This document shows, piece after piece, positions 17,756 to 26,803 of a DNA stretch of 64,000 nucleotides. This DNA is from Massilia agrisoli (GTDB lineage: Bacteria; Pseudomonadota; Gammaproteobacteria; Burkholderiales; Burkholderiaceae_D), in assembly GCF_020831365.1 (NCBI RefSeq), contig NZ_JAJHPV010000013.1, positions 992,001 to 1,056,000 of the forward strand, written 5' to 3'. The notes under the pieces are model-generated. The model was not told the origin of the DNA. It searched no databases and worked only from the letters and a program-made list of their open reading frames with translations. Made by a program: the position numbers and the translations under genes. Position 1 is the stretch's first letter; each line of letters starts with the position of its first letter.

Positions 17756-18106
17756 ATGGCGACACAGATGATCCGCATTTTCGACCAATATGCCGACGCC
17801 GAGGCGGCGCGCGACGCGCTGCTGGCGGCCGGCTATGCGCGCGATTCGGTCAGGGTGAGCGTGCGCGACGACGAGGCCGGCCCGGTGCAGGGCAATTTCA
17901 CCGTCGGCAATGCCACCGAAGCGCCGGGCGGCATGGGCGAAGGCCACCATACCTATGCGCGCAATTATGAAAACGTTGCCCAGCGCGGCCTGTGCATGGT
18001 GGTGCTGGACGCGGTCGACGGTCCCGAGGCCGCCGCGGCCGCCGAACTGATGGGCCGCTTCGGCGGACGCGACATCGATACGCTGGCGCCGCCATCGGCG
18101 CACTAG
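17756..18106 (+). CDS. small conserved-type hypothetical protein
   Basis: A 116-residue soluble protein. The N-terminus (MIRIFDQYADAEAARDALLAAGY) and the later GLCMVVLDAV...AAAELMGRFG resemble the ferredoxin-like halves of small stress proteins such as YflT-type, in which a helix follows a beta strand and the pattern repeats. A Gly-rich GGMGEGHH loop lies in the middle. CAGGAGG precedes ATG 17756 with a 4-nt gap. It lies between the amidase and PBP genes. I do not recognise a function; the stress-protein comparison is a by-eye inference. Confidence 0.75.
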   Translation: MATQMIRIFDQYADAEAARDALLAAGYARDSVRVSVRDDEAGPVQGNFTVGNATEAPGGMGEGHHTYARNYENVAQRGLCMVVLDAVDGPEAAAAAELMGRFGGRDIDTLAPPSAH

Positions 18107-18201
18107 GCCTGCTTTCTCCTGTCGCCACCCGTAACGCATTTTTTTGCCTGCGTCGGCTATACTCGGCCATTCGCAATAAATGAACATTTGGCAAGGCATA
18201 C

Positions 18202-20757
18202 ATGGTGGACGATAACGATAAACTGGCGCAACGCATGCGCCAGAAGGCCCGCCGCGCGGGCAGCGCGGCAACGACTGGCGCGCAAGCGGGCTACGCGCGG
18301 TTCAGGGAGCACCTGTTGCGCTATCCACCGGCGCAGCGCGCGGGACTGATCGTACTGTGGGGCATCGCGGCCCTGCTCGGATTGCTGTTGCTGTATGTGC
18401 TGATCCTGATTCCGCTCACGCCCGGCATCAGCGACCTGCGCCAGGCGCGCGAAGCCAAAGCCAGCACCCTGGTGACGGCCGACGGCAAGCAGCTGGCCAC
18501 CTTCGAGTCGGGCCTGCAGGAGCGGGTCAAGCTGGACAAGATCTCGCCCCACGTGATCAAGGCGCTGGTGGCCACCGAGGACCACCGCTTCTACGACCAC
18601 AACGGCATCGATTTCCGCCGCACCGTCGGCGCGGTGCTGTACACCCTGCGCGGCGATTCCCAGGGCGGCTCGACCATTACCCAGCAGCTGGCGCGCAATA
18701 TGTTCCCGGAAGAGATCGGGCGTTCGCGCAACCTGAACCGCAAGCTGAAGGAAATGATCACCGCGATCAAGATCGAGGCGACCTATAGCAAGACCGAGAT
18801 CCTGGAAGCCTACCTGAACACGGTGCCTTTCCTGTACAACACCTTCGGCATCGAGATGGCGGCGCGCACCTACTTCGACAAGCCGGCCGCCAGGCTCGAC
18901 ATCCTCGAAAGCGCGACCCTGGTCGGTATGCTCAAGGGCACCAAGTACTACAACCCGGTGACCAACCCGGAACGCTCGGTCGAGCGGCGCAATGTGGTGC
19001 TGGGCCAGATGCTCAAGCACGGCGTGATCGACGAGGCGCGCTTCAAGGCGCTCAAGAAGCGCCCGCTGCGCCTGCATTTCGAGCGCCAGCCCGAACGGGG
19101 CGGCACCGACAGCCACTTCTCGGCGCACGTGCGCAAGTGGATGATCCAGTGGGCCGACGAGAACGACTACAACCTCCAGCTCGACGGGCTGGTGGTGCAC
19201 ACCACGCTCGACTCGGCGCTGCAGCAGGCGGCGGTGCGCGCGGTCGACCGCCAGGGCAAGGCGCTGCAGATCATCGCCGACATCGAATGGAGCCAGCCGG
19301 GGCTGTCTTACACCTCGTCGACCGGCGCCTACGCCGGCATGCATCATGCGATCAACCCGTTCGAATACTTCTGGAAATCCAAGCGCGGCCTGCTCGACGC
19401 CTTCGTGCGCGACACCGCCGAATACCGCAATGCCGTCGAGGCAGGCGAGGCGGGCAAGGACGTGCTCAAGCGCCTGAAGTCCGACCGCAAGTTCATGGCC
19501 GCGCTGCGCAGCGCCAAGACGCGCCTGGAAACCGGCTTCGTGGCGATGGACCCGACCACCGGCGAGGTCAAGGCCTGGGTCGGCAGCCGCGACTTCGAGC
19601 GCGACCAGTTCGACCACGTGGCCCAGGCCCTGCGCCAGCCCGGCTCGACCTTCAAGCCGATCGTCTACGGCGCCGCGCTGGAAAAAGGCATGTCGCCGGA
19701 ACAGCCCTACGTTGACGCGGTGCTCGACATCAAGGCCGGCGACGGCAAGATCTGGCGCCCGACCGACATGACCGGCTCGAGCGGCAACCGGATGACCTTG
19801 CGCGACGGCCTGGTGTATTCGAAGAACACGATTACCGCCCAGGTGATGCAGGATGTCGGGCTGCCCGGCATCATCCAGCTGGCGCGCGACCTCGGCATCA
19901 AGGACAGCCCGCTGTCGCCGGTGCCGTCGCTGGCGCTGGGCACCAGTCCGGTCACCCTGCTGGAAATGGTCAACGCCTATTCGACCATCGCCGCCCAGGG
20001 TGAATACCGCGCGCCGGTGTTCGTCAAGCGCATCACCGACCGCGAAGGCAATGTGATCGCCGAGTTCGGCGGCGAGTCGCCGCGCCGCGCGATGTCGAGC
20101 GAATCGGCGATCAACCTGATCGACATGATGCGCGGCGTCATCAACCGCGGCACCGGCACCGGCGTGCGCTACCGCTTCGGCATCACCGCCGACGTGGCCG
20201 GCAAGACCGGCACCACCCAGAAGAACGCCGACGGCTGGTTTATCCTGATGCACCCGAACCTGGTGGCGGGCGCCTGGGTCGGCTTCAACGACAACCGGGT
20301 GGCGATGCGCAGCAATTACTGGGGGCAAGGCGGCCACAACGCGATCCTGCTGGTGGGCGACTTCTTCAAGGCCGCGCTGGACTCGGGCAAGCTCGATGCG
20401 CGCGCCACCTTCCCGGGCGCGCCTCGTCCTGCGCCGGTGCGCGAGGAAGAGCCGGTCGAGGTGATGGAGGAGCCGGGCGAGCTGTATGAAGACGGCGTGG
20501 CCCCGGCCGAGCCGGTGCTGGACGAGCCGGTCGAAGTCGAGGGCGAGGAAGAGATCATCGAAGTGGCGCCTGAGCAGCCGGAACCGCTGCGCGATCCTGG
20601 CTTCGGCCGCCGCGCGGAACCAGAACCGGTCCGCGATCCTGGCTTCGGCCGCCGCATCGAACCGGAGCCGCCGCGCCAGCTGGAACCGGGCCGCCGCGCC
20701 GAGCCGGTCGAGCTGCCTGAACCGGTGCTGGAAACGCCTGTCGAGGACCTGCCGTAA
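18202..20757 (+). CDS. class A penicillin-binding protein (PBP1A type)
   Basis: An 851-residue bifunctional peptidoglycan synthase. A cytosolic basic tail is followed by a membrane helix (about 50-75), then a GT51 glycosyltransferase domain with ATEDHRFYDHNGIDF and GGSTITQQLARN, and a transpeptidase domain with STFK (active Ser in PGSTFKP), SKN and KTGTT. It polymerises glycan strands and cross-links stems in the periplasm. The last ~110 residues are acidic and Pro-rich with two RDPGFGRR repeats, a likely flexible partner-binding tail. A TATACT element lies about 45 bp upstream of ATG 18202. It stands apart from the pil/cyaY genes that usually flank mrcA in Betaproteobacteria, so it may be an additional paralogue. 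Confidence 0.93.
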   Translation: MVDDNDKLAQRMRQKARRAGSAATTGAQAGYARFREHLLRYPPAQRAGLIVLWGIAALLGLLLLYVLILIPLTPGISDLRQAREAKASTLVTADGKQLATFESGLQERVKLDKISPHVIKALVATEDHRFYDHNGIDFRRTVGAVLYTLRGDSQGGSTITQQLARNMFPEEIGRSRNLNRKLKEMITAIKIEATYSKTEILEAYLNTVPFLYNTFGIEMAARTYFDKPAARLDILESATLVGMLKGTKYYNPVTNPERSVERRNVVLGQMLKHGVIDEARFKALKKRPLRLHFERQPERGGTDSHFSAHVRKWMIQWADENDYNLQLDGLVVHTTLDSALQQAAVRAVDRQGKALQIIADIEWSQPGLSYTSSTGAYAGMHHAINPFEYFWKSKRGLLDAFVRDTAEYRNAVEAGEAGKDVLKRLKSDRKFMAALRSAKTRLETGFVAMDPTTGEVKAWVGSRDFERDQFDHVAQALRQPGSTFKPIVYGAALEKGMSPEQPYVDAVLDIKAGDGKIWRPTDMTGSSGNRMTLRDGLVYSKNTITAQVMQDVGLPGIIQLARDLGIKDSPLSPVPSLALGTSPVTLLEMVNAYSTIAAQGEYRAPVFVKRITDREGNVIAEFGGESPRRAMSSESAINLIDMMRGVINRGTGTGVRYRFGITADVAGKTGTTQKNADGWFILMHPNLVAGAWVGFNDNRVAMRSNYWGQGGHNAILLVGDFFKAALDSGKLDARATFPGAPRPAPVREEEPVEVMEEPGELYEDGVAPAEPVLDEPVEVEGEEEIIEVAPEQPEPLRDPGFGRRAEPEPVRDPGFGRRIEPEPPRQLEPGRRAEPVELPEPVLETPVEDLP

Positions 20758-20843
20758 CGCTGGGAAACAACTAATCTCACGCTTAACTTCTTAACATCAA
20801 ACCTTGGCGTGGGTTGGAATCAGGGTCGGCGAAATGCTTGACC

Positions 20844-20924
20844 ATGAACAAACGCAAGAATGAGCTCTTTGACCAGAATTGGCCGAGCGCGGACCACGGT
20901 CCGGACATTCTTGCGGAGTTCTAA
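20844..20924 (+). CDS. possible 26-residue leader peptide
   Basis: A tiny ATG-initiated frame of 26 codons whose TAA shares its last base with the ATG of the SGNH hydrolase gene (TAATG). The peptide starts MNKRKNELFD and ends DILAEF, a polar composition without a signal peptide. There is no clear ribosome-binding site in front. The exact stop-start overlap suggests translational coupling, but a chance frame cannot be excluded. Confidence 0.3.
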   Translation: MNKRKNELFDQNWPSADHGPDILAEF

Positions 20925-21952
20925 TGAGACAGCTCTACGAGTACCACCCTGTCGTTGGTTACCGCTTCATCCCCAACCTGAAAGCCCGCATCCAGCATGA
21001 GGGCGGCGGTTACCTGGTGCATGCCAACGACGACGGCTTCCGGTCCAACCGGCCCTTCGTCAAGGCGCTGGCGCCGGGTGCGCGCCGGGTGCTGTTTTTC
21101 GGCGACTCGTTTACCGCCGGCGACGCCGTCAGCAACCACCACCGCTACACCGACGTGCTGGAAGCACGCCTGTCCGAAGCCACCCGGGCCAGGGTGGAAG
21201 CCTACAATTTCGGCCTGTCCTCAACCGGCACCGACCAGCAATACCTGGCCTGGCGCGAGTTTGCGCAAGGCATCGAGCACGATGTGCTGGTCATCGCCGT
21301 GTTCGTCGAGAACATCCGCCGCGTGATGGCCCACTACCGGCCGCACCGCGATGCCGACGGGCGCGAACGCATCTACGCTAAGCCGTATTTTTCCCTGGAT
21401 GGCGACACGCTCTTGCTGCGCAATGTGCCGCCGCGACCGACGCCCTACGAGATGCAGGACCTGCCGCCGGCCGAACAGGGCGCGGTCGACATGGGCGGCC
21501 GCTTCGCGCTGCTGCGCAAGATCGTCAATGCGGTCGGCGCCAAGGATGCGGTCCAGCGCCTGACCCACTACCAGCCGCTGCCCGACTACGATTCCCCCAA
21601 CAGTCCCGGCTGGCGCCTGATGCGCGCCATCTTGTCGGAATGGATCCTCCGGTCGGCGCGGCCGGTGGTGCTGATGCCGCTGCCCTTGCCCCAGCACCTG
21701 GACCAGGCCTGCGACGCCAGCGCCTACCAGGCCCGCTTCGCCGAGCTCGCCGCCGAACTGAACTGCACCCTGCACGACCCGCTGCCGGCCTTCATGGGCT
21801 ATCCGGCCGCGCAACGGCGCCGCTTCCGCTGGGAGACCGACATCCATTACACCCCCGAGGGACACCGCGCGCTGGCCGAATCGCTGGCGCCCGAGTTGTA
21901 CCGCCTGCTGTTGCAGGCGCCGCAAAGAAAGGGCATCGTATGTCCCGGCTGA
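20924..21952 (+). CDS. SGNH/GDSL-type hydrolase
   Basis: A 342-residue protein. VLFFGDSFTAGD (about 58-70) holds the nucleophile Ser of block I, NFGLSSTGTDQQ is a block II/III-like region, and DIHYTPEGH near residue 305 supplies the catalytic Asp-x-x-His. It lacks a clear signal peptide or membrane segment. Family members are esterases or acyl-transfer enzymes; the coupling to a carbamoyltransferase suggests modification of a glycan or small molecule. ATG 20924 has GGAG 5 nt upstream. Its 3' end overlaps the carbamoyltransferase start by 13 bp. Confidence 0.85.
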   Translation: MRQLYEYHPVVGYRFIPNLKARIQHEGGGYLVHANDDGFRSNRPFVKALAPGARRVLFFGDSFTAGDAVSNHHRYTDVLEARLSEATRARVEAYNFGLSSTGTDQQYLAWREFAQGIEHDVLVIAVFVENIRRVMAHYRPHRDADGRERIYAKPYFSLDGDTLLLRNVPPRPTPYEMQDLPPAEQGAVDMGGRFALLRKIVNAVGAKDAVQRLTHYQPLPDYDSPNSPGWRLMRAILSEWILRSARPVVLMPLPLPQHLDQACDASAYQARFAELAAELNCTLHDPLPAFMGYPAAQRRRFRWETDIHYTPEGHRALAESLAPELYRLLLQAPQRKGIVCPG

Positions 21953-23787
21953 TACTCGGCATTTCCGCGTTTTACCACGACTCGGCGGCCGCGCTGGTGC
22001 GCGACGGCCAGATCGTCGCCGCCGCGCAGGAGGAACGCTTCTCGCGCAAGAAGCACGACCCGCGCTTTCCCGTCAACGCGATTAACTACTGTCTGGAGGA
22101 AGGCTTCGTCGACGCCAGCGAGCTCGATGCGGTGATCTTCTATGACAACCCGGTGGCGACCTTCGACCGGGTGGTCGAGAATGCGCTGGCGGCGGGCGCC
22201 AGCGGGCGTGCGCAGTTCGTGCAGGCGGCCGGGCAAATTTTGGGCGACAAGCTGTGGCTGGACGAGCATGTGCGCGGCGCCATCGGCTCGCTCGGGCGCG
22301 AAGGGCGGGTGCTGTTTTCCGAGCACCACATGGCGCACGCGGCCAGCGCCTTCTATCCGTCGCCGTTCGAGCGCGCCGCCATCCTGACCATCGACGGGGT
22401 GGGCGAGTGGGCCACCACCAGCCTGGGCAGCGGCGACGGCAGCACCGTCCGGCTGTTCTCCGAAATCAATTATCCGCACTCGCTGGGCCTGCTGTACAGC
22501 GCGTTTACCTACTTCTGCGGCTTCAAGGTCAATTCCGGCGAGTACAAGCTGATGGGGCTGGCGCCTTATGGCGAGCCGCGCTACTACGACACCATCCGGC
22601 GCGCGCTGATCGATGTGCGCGACGATGGCTCCTACCGCCTCGATACGGCGTTCTTCGCCTACCTCGATTCCATGCAGATGACCGGCGAGAAGTTCGCCGC
22701 GCTGTTCGGCGGCGCGGCGCGCCAGCCGGAAACGCCGATCACCCGGCGCGAGATGGACCTGGCCGCCAGCGTCCAGAAGCTGACCGAAGAAATCATGCTC
22801 AAGACGGCGCGCCACCTGCGCGAGATCACCGGCGAGAGCAAGCTGGTAATGGCCGGCGGGGTGGCGCTGAACTGCGTTGCCAACGGCAAGCTGGTGGCCG
22901 AAGGCATCTTCGACGAGGTGTGGATCCAGCCTGCCGCGGGCGACGCCGGCGGCGCGCTGGGCGCGGCGCTGCTGGCCAACCACATGTACTTCGACCAGCC
23001 GCGCACGGCGCCAATTCGCGGGCGCGATGCCCAGCAGGGCGGCTTGCTGGGGCCGGCATATTCCAGTTCCGAGGTGCTGGCCTTCGTGGAGCGCAACGCG
23101 CTGCCGTACCAGCAGGTGCGCGAACGCGACGTCCGGCTGGCCACGGTCGCGGCAGCCCTGGCGGATGGCAAGATTGTCGGCTGGTTCAGCGGGCGCATGG
23201 AATTCGGCCCGCGGTCGCTGGGCGCGCGCTCCATCCTTGGCGACCCGCGCAATCCTGCCACCCAGGCCTTGATGAACCTGAAGATCAAGTACCGCGAATC
23301 GTTCCGGCCGTTTGCGCCGAGCGTGCTGCGCGAGCGCTGCGCCGACTATTTCGAACTGGACACAAGCAGTCCCTACATGCTGCTGGTCGCCCCCGTGCGC
23401 AAGGAACGCCGGCTGCCGATGGACAGGGCGCGCTTCGACGGCGGCGACGACGACATGATGGGCGTGATCAACCAGCCGCGCAGCGATGTGCCGGCCATCA
23501 CCCATGTCGACTATTCGGCGCGGGTGCAAACGGTGGACGCCAGCACCAGCCCGGAGTTCCATGCGCTGATCCGCGAGTTCGAGCGCCAGACCGGCTGCCC
23601 GATGCTGGTCAACACCTCGTTCAACGTACGCGGCGAGCCGATCGTGTGCAGTCCGCAGGACGCCTACCGCTGCTTCATGCGCACTGAAATGGACCTGCTG
23701 GTGATGGAAGACGTGCTGCTGTGGCGCAAGGACCAGCCCGAAACGCAAGACAAGGAAGACTGGAGGACGACCTATGAGCTCGACTAA
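21940..23787 (+). CDS. carbamoyltransferase, NodU/CmcH family
   Basis: A 615-residue enzyme. The N-terminal Kae1-like domain (about 1-360) has GISAFYHDSAA, EERFSRKKHD, EHHMAHAASAFYPSPF (His-rich metal/nucleotide site) and LTIDGVGEW; AGGVALNCVANGK follows, and the C-terminal YrdC-like region contains GRMEFGPRSLGARSIL and MLVNTSFNVRGEPIV. Such enzymes carbamoylate hydroxyl groups of sugars, antibiotics or Nod factors using carbamoyl phosphate and ATP. ATG 21940 lies inside the end of the SGNH gene with AAAGGG in front; its own end overlaps the next gene by 14 bp. The three genes form a tight unit. Confidence 0.93.
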   Translation: MSRLILGISAFYHDSAAALVRDGQIVAAAQEERFSRKKHDPRFPVNAINYCLEEGFVDASELDAVIFYDNPVATFDRVVENALAAGASGRAQFVQAAGQILGDKLWLDEHVRGAIGSLGREGRVLFSEHHMAHAASAFYPSPFERAAILTIDGVGEWATTSLGSGDGSTVRLFSEINYPHSLGLLYSAFTYFCGFKVNSGEYKLMGLAPYGEPRYYDTIRRALIDVRDDGSYRLDTAFFAYLDSMQMTGEKFAALFGGAARQPETPITRREMDLAASVQKLTEEIMLKTARHLREITGESKLVMAGGVALNCVANGKLVAEGIFDEVWIQPAAGDAGGALGAALLANHMYFDQPRTAPIRGRDAQQGGLLGPAYSSSEVLAFVERNALPYQQVRERDVRLATVAAALADGKIVGWFSGRMEFGPRSLGARSILGDPRNPATQALMNLKIKYRESFRPFAPSVLRERCADYFELDTSSPYMLLVAPVRKERRLPMDRARFDGGDDDMMGVINQPRSDVPAITHVDYSARVQTVDASTSPEFHALIREFERQTGCPMLVNTSFNVRGEPIVCSPQDAYRCFMRTEMDLLVMEDVLLWRKDQPETQDKEDWRTTYELD

Positions 23788-24145
23788 GGAAGAACAGCTG
23801 GCGCAGCTGATGGGAGCGCTGTTCGACGAGGTGCTGCTGCCGATCGCCGAACGCATGCAGGCCGCTGGCGTCCAGGCGTTTCCGCTGGCGCCGGACGTTA
23901 CCTGGCTGAGCTACTACGTGCGGCGCCGCCGCAGCGCGATGAGCCACGACGATTTCACCAGCGCAGCCTGCGCCGACACGGCGCAGCTGGAACAGCGCCT
24001 CGGGGCGCACTGGCGTTCGCTGGGCCGCCACGAGCTGGCCGGCCATGCCGCGCGTTTTGCCGCCGCCGCCCAGGCGGCGCGACCGCTGCTGGCCGCCGGC
24101 GAGGCGGCCGGGGAGCCGTCGCCCTACGTCTACGCGATGTTCTGA
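23774..24145 (+). CDS. small hypothetical protein of the carbamoyltransferase cassette
   Basis: A 123-residue, mostly helical, Ala-rich protein without signal peptide or membrane helices. A central aromatic/basic stretch (WLSYYVRRRRSAM) stands out. It starts inside the carbamoyltransferase gene (14-bp overlap), so it is probably translationally coupled and may be an accessory subunit. I do not recognise a family. Its end overlaps the convergent acyltransferase gene by 16 bp. Confidence 0.7.
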   Translation: MSSTKEEQLAQLMGALFDEVLLPIAERMQAAGVQAFPLAPDVTWLSYYVRRRRSAMSHDDFTSAACADTAQLEQRLGAHWRSLGRHELAGHAARFAAAAQAARPLLAAGEAAGEPSPYVYAMF

Positions 24146-25311
24146 GGCTGTGCCCGCGGCAGCATCCACTCCTTCAGGCGCCGCCGCACGCGGTAGGTCT
24201 GCGCCTCGAAGGGCAGGTGGAACAGCCAGGCCAGCAGCACGATGAGGACCACGATCGAGGTATACAGGCCAAAATCGGACAGGCTGGCCGGATCGAGCCG
24301 CTCGATGCCGAGCTGGCTCTTGTTGATGTGGCGCACCAGGAAGATCAGCGGCACGTGGATGACGTACAGGCTGAATGAAAACTCGGCGAAGAAGCTGCCG
24401 ATGCGCCCGAGCCTGAGCACCAGCCTGTCGGCCGGTCCCACCTTGGACTGCAGGCTGCACAGCAGTGCCAGGAACAGCAGGCTGTAGAGCAGGTCCTGCA
24501 GATACGACTCCTCGACCAGGATGTCATTGCTTCCCTTAAGACGGAACCAGGTGGCTACCAGCACGAACACGCCCGCCAGCGTCCATTTGGCCATGGGCGA
24601 TGCATCGACCTGGATGCGCGAGCAGCCGGCGCCCAGCAGCCACAAGGTGAAGTACAGCAGGATGGCCGCATTCAGGTGCCAGGCGATGACGGTCACTGCC
24701 ACCGCGGCCGATGCTTTTGCCCACCCACCCTGGCGCGCGAACATCAGCACCGCAAGCGGGAACAGCACGTAGTACCAGGTTTCGTAGGTCAGGCTCCACA
24801 GCGCGAAGTTGCCGCCGTAGCGGGGCACGGCCAGGTCCTGCAGCCCAAACAGGTTGCCGACGAAGGTAGCCAGCGTGTATTCCTCCGGAATCCCATCGCC
24901 GCCGCCCGGGGGCGAGAGCGCGCCGATGGCGACGCCGATCAGCAGCGAGGCCACGAACGCAGGCGCCAGCACGATCCACAGGCGGGTAATCCGGTCGATG
25001 GCGTACGACAGCATCGCGTGCGGCTCGTTCAGCTTGTTCATCAGGCTGCCGCCGACCAGCCAGCCCGACAGCAGGAAAAATATCACCACGGCCTGGTGGG
25101 CGAAACCGGTAAAGAAAGCCAGTGCCTGGTAGCCGGCGCTGGGGTCCGCGATGGTCGACAGGCCGGGATAGAACTGGGCGCGCACATGGGCTGCGGCCAC
25201 CTGCAGGGCTGCCAGGCCGCGCAGCAGCGAGATGGCAACCGAGTGCTGGTAGTCGGTGCGCAGGTTGGTCTGTTGCAGGAAGCGAACCCGTGCGATCTTG
25301 ATTGACAGCAT
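24130..25311 (-). CDS. acyltransferase family 3 (OafA/YrhL-like) membrane protein
   Basis: A 393-residue membrane protein with about ten helices. The N-terminal LLRGLAALQVAAAH carries the arginine and histidine expected near the family's catalytic site, and FFLLSGWLVGG is typical of Acyltransf_3. These enzymes O-acylate exopolysaccharide, LPS or other glycans across the inner membrane. ATG 25311 is preceded by AGGAGG. Its tail overlap with the carbamoyltransferase cassette is a neighbour hint only, since the strands are opposite; both sets could decorate the same surface polymer. Confidence 0.88.
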   Translation of the reverse strand: MLSIKIARVRFLQQTNLRTDYQHSVAISLLRGLAALQVAAAHVRAQFYPGLSTIADPSAGYQALAFFTGFAHQAVVIFFLLSGWLVGGSLMNKLNEPHAMLSYAIDRITRLWIVLAPAFVASLLIGVAIGALSPPGGGDGIPEEYTLATFVGNLFGLQDLAVPRYGGNFALWSLTYETWYYVLFPLAVLMFARQGGWAKASAAVAVTVIAWHLNAAILLYFTLWLLGAGCSRIQVDASPMAKWTLAGVFVLVATWFRLKGSNDILVEESYLQDLLYSLLFLALLCSLQSKVGPADRLVLRLGRIGSFFAEFSFSLYVIHVPLIFLVRHINKSQLGIERLDPASLSDFGLYTSIVVLIVLLAWLFHLPFEAQTYRVRRRLKEWMLPRAQPQNIA

Positions 25312-25422
25312 GCCGCCTCCTATCTTGAATTCCCGGCCTACGCTTGGGCGGGGCGGTTCAATTTTAGGGTGGCCGCATCCAGCCGGCGTTGAGAGGGCAC
25401 AACGCAGGCCGCGCCTTTCGCC

Positions 25423-26652
25423 TTAAGGCCTCACTCCGAGCAAGTCAGCGCGGGGATGACCCCACTGGGGCACGCCGGCGGGGCAGGGCTTGCCGGCAAA
25501 ACTGGCGTAGCGGATCGTCGAGAAATTGCTGTCCGGATCGACGCCGTAACGCACGTCGGTGGCGTGGCCCGGGCCCAGCGCGGGCGTGCGCGCGAAACGC
25601 AGCCAGGCGTCGAAGTAGCAGTCCTGCTGTTGCCTGCCGCGTAGCTCGGCCAGCGGGGTTTGTTGCTCCCACACGATGGCGACGCCAGGGGACAAAGCCC
25701 GCTGGGCATCGCGCTCGGCGAACGCCGACGGACAGGAACGCGCCCCGGCCAGTCCCGGCGCGATGCTGGCAACGCCGCGCGATACGCGGAAGTTTTCGCC
25801 TTTGTGTTCCACCGACACGAAGGCCCAGCACAGGGGATTGGACGGGAACGAAGACATCGCGACGTCGTCGACGCGGGTGCCCGGATCGCGCATCTGCAGT
25901 TGCGCCGCGACCGCGCTCCTGGCGGCGCTTGACGAGAGCCACTGGACGCCGACGAAGATGGCGGCCGCCGCGAAGGCCGTCGCCAGTCCCTGCCTGCCTG
26001 AGGTGCCGGCGCGCCGCTGCATGACCCCGGCCACCACTGCCAGCAGCACCAGCGCGGCCGTCGAGGCGGGATGTAAATGGCCGCTGGCGGTAAACACCGC
26101 CGGCACGCCGACTAGCATGCCGAGCAGGACCAGCCTGGAAATCCTGCGCGTGGCCATCAGTGCCAGCGGTACCCCAAACGCGATCCAGAACACCGGTTCG
26201 ATGATGAACACCATGTCGCCGTAGAACCAGCGCGGATCGGCAGGATAGAAAGGATGCACGCCGTACGAGTTGAGGTAGTCGAGTGATATGTGCAGCAAGA
26301 AACCGGCGCCGATGGATATGGCCAGCCCGCGCCGCGCCGGCGCGCTGTGCGCCAGCAGCGCGCGCGCGGCGGGCCACAGCAACCACAGCAGGGCGGCCAG
26401 CAGCAAGGCCTGCGGCAGTGCGTACAGCAAGGTGTGCGTGTGGCCGCGGTGATGCAGCAGGTAGCCGAGCGGGGCGGGAAGCAGCGGCGTCAATACCAGG
26501 TCGAGGTCCGGAAAATTGCTTGCCGCCCAGCACGACACCAGCATCAGCTTGCGGCGCGTGCGCTGGCGCGCTTCATCCCGTTCGGGCGCCAGGCTGCGGG
26601 AGATGAATTTGCCGACGGCAAGGCCGCTGACGGAATGTGTGAGGTTATCCAT
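25423..26652 (-). CDS. membrane-bound metal-dependent hydrolase, YdjM family
   Basis: A 409-residue inner-membrane protein. The first half carries the family's His/Asp pattern: NLTHSVSGLA, SNFPDLDLV, HHRGHTHT and LLHISLDYLNSYGVHPFYP, consistent with a metal site in a membrane hydrolase (DUF457/YdjM type). Five or six membrane helices span about 75-270, followed by a soluble domain to the end. E. coli YdjM is SOS-regulated; I see no LexA-type site here. Substrate unknown. ATG at 26652. Confidence 0.85.
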   Translation of the reverse strand: MDNLTHSVSGLAVGKFISRSLAPERDEARQRTRRKLMLVSCWAASNFPDLDLVLTPLLPAPLGYLLHHRGHTHTLLYALPQALLLAALLWLLWPAARALLAHSAPARRGLAISIGAGFLLHISLDYLNSYGVHPFYPADPRWFYGDMVFIIEPVFWIAFGVPLALMATRRISRLVLLGMLVGVPAVFTASGHLHPASTAALVLLAVVAGVMQRRAGTSGRQGLATAFAAAAIFVGVQWLSSSAARSAVAAQLQMRDPGTRVDDVAMSSFPSNPLCWAFVSVEHKGENFRVSRGVASIAPGLAGARSCPSAFAERDAQRALSPGVAIVWEQQTPLAELRGRQQQDCYFDAWLRFARTPALGPGHATDVRYGVDPDSNFSTIRYASFAGKPCPAGVPQWGHPRADLLGVRP

Positions 26653-26803
26653 TCGTCAATCTTATCGCCTTTAGCCAGAGCTTGCCGATACCAGCGCCCG
26701 TGGCGCGAGACCAACGCGAATTGTTACTAAGTATGATTACGCATTGCCGGACTAGCAAGCAGCCCCTATCATGTTGGCTCCTCAAACATAGAATTGAAGA
26801 AAC

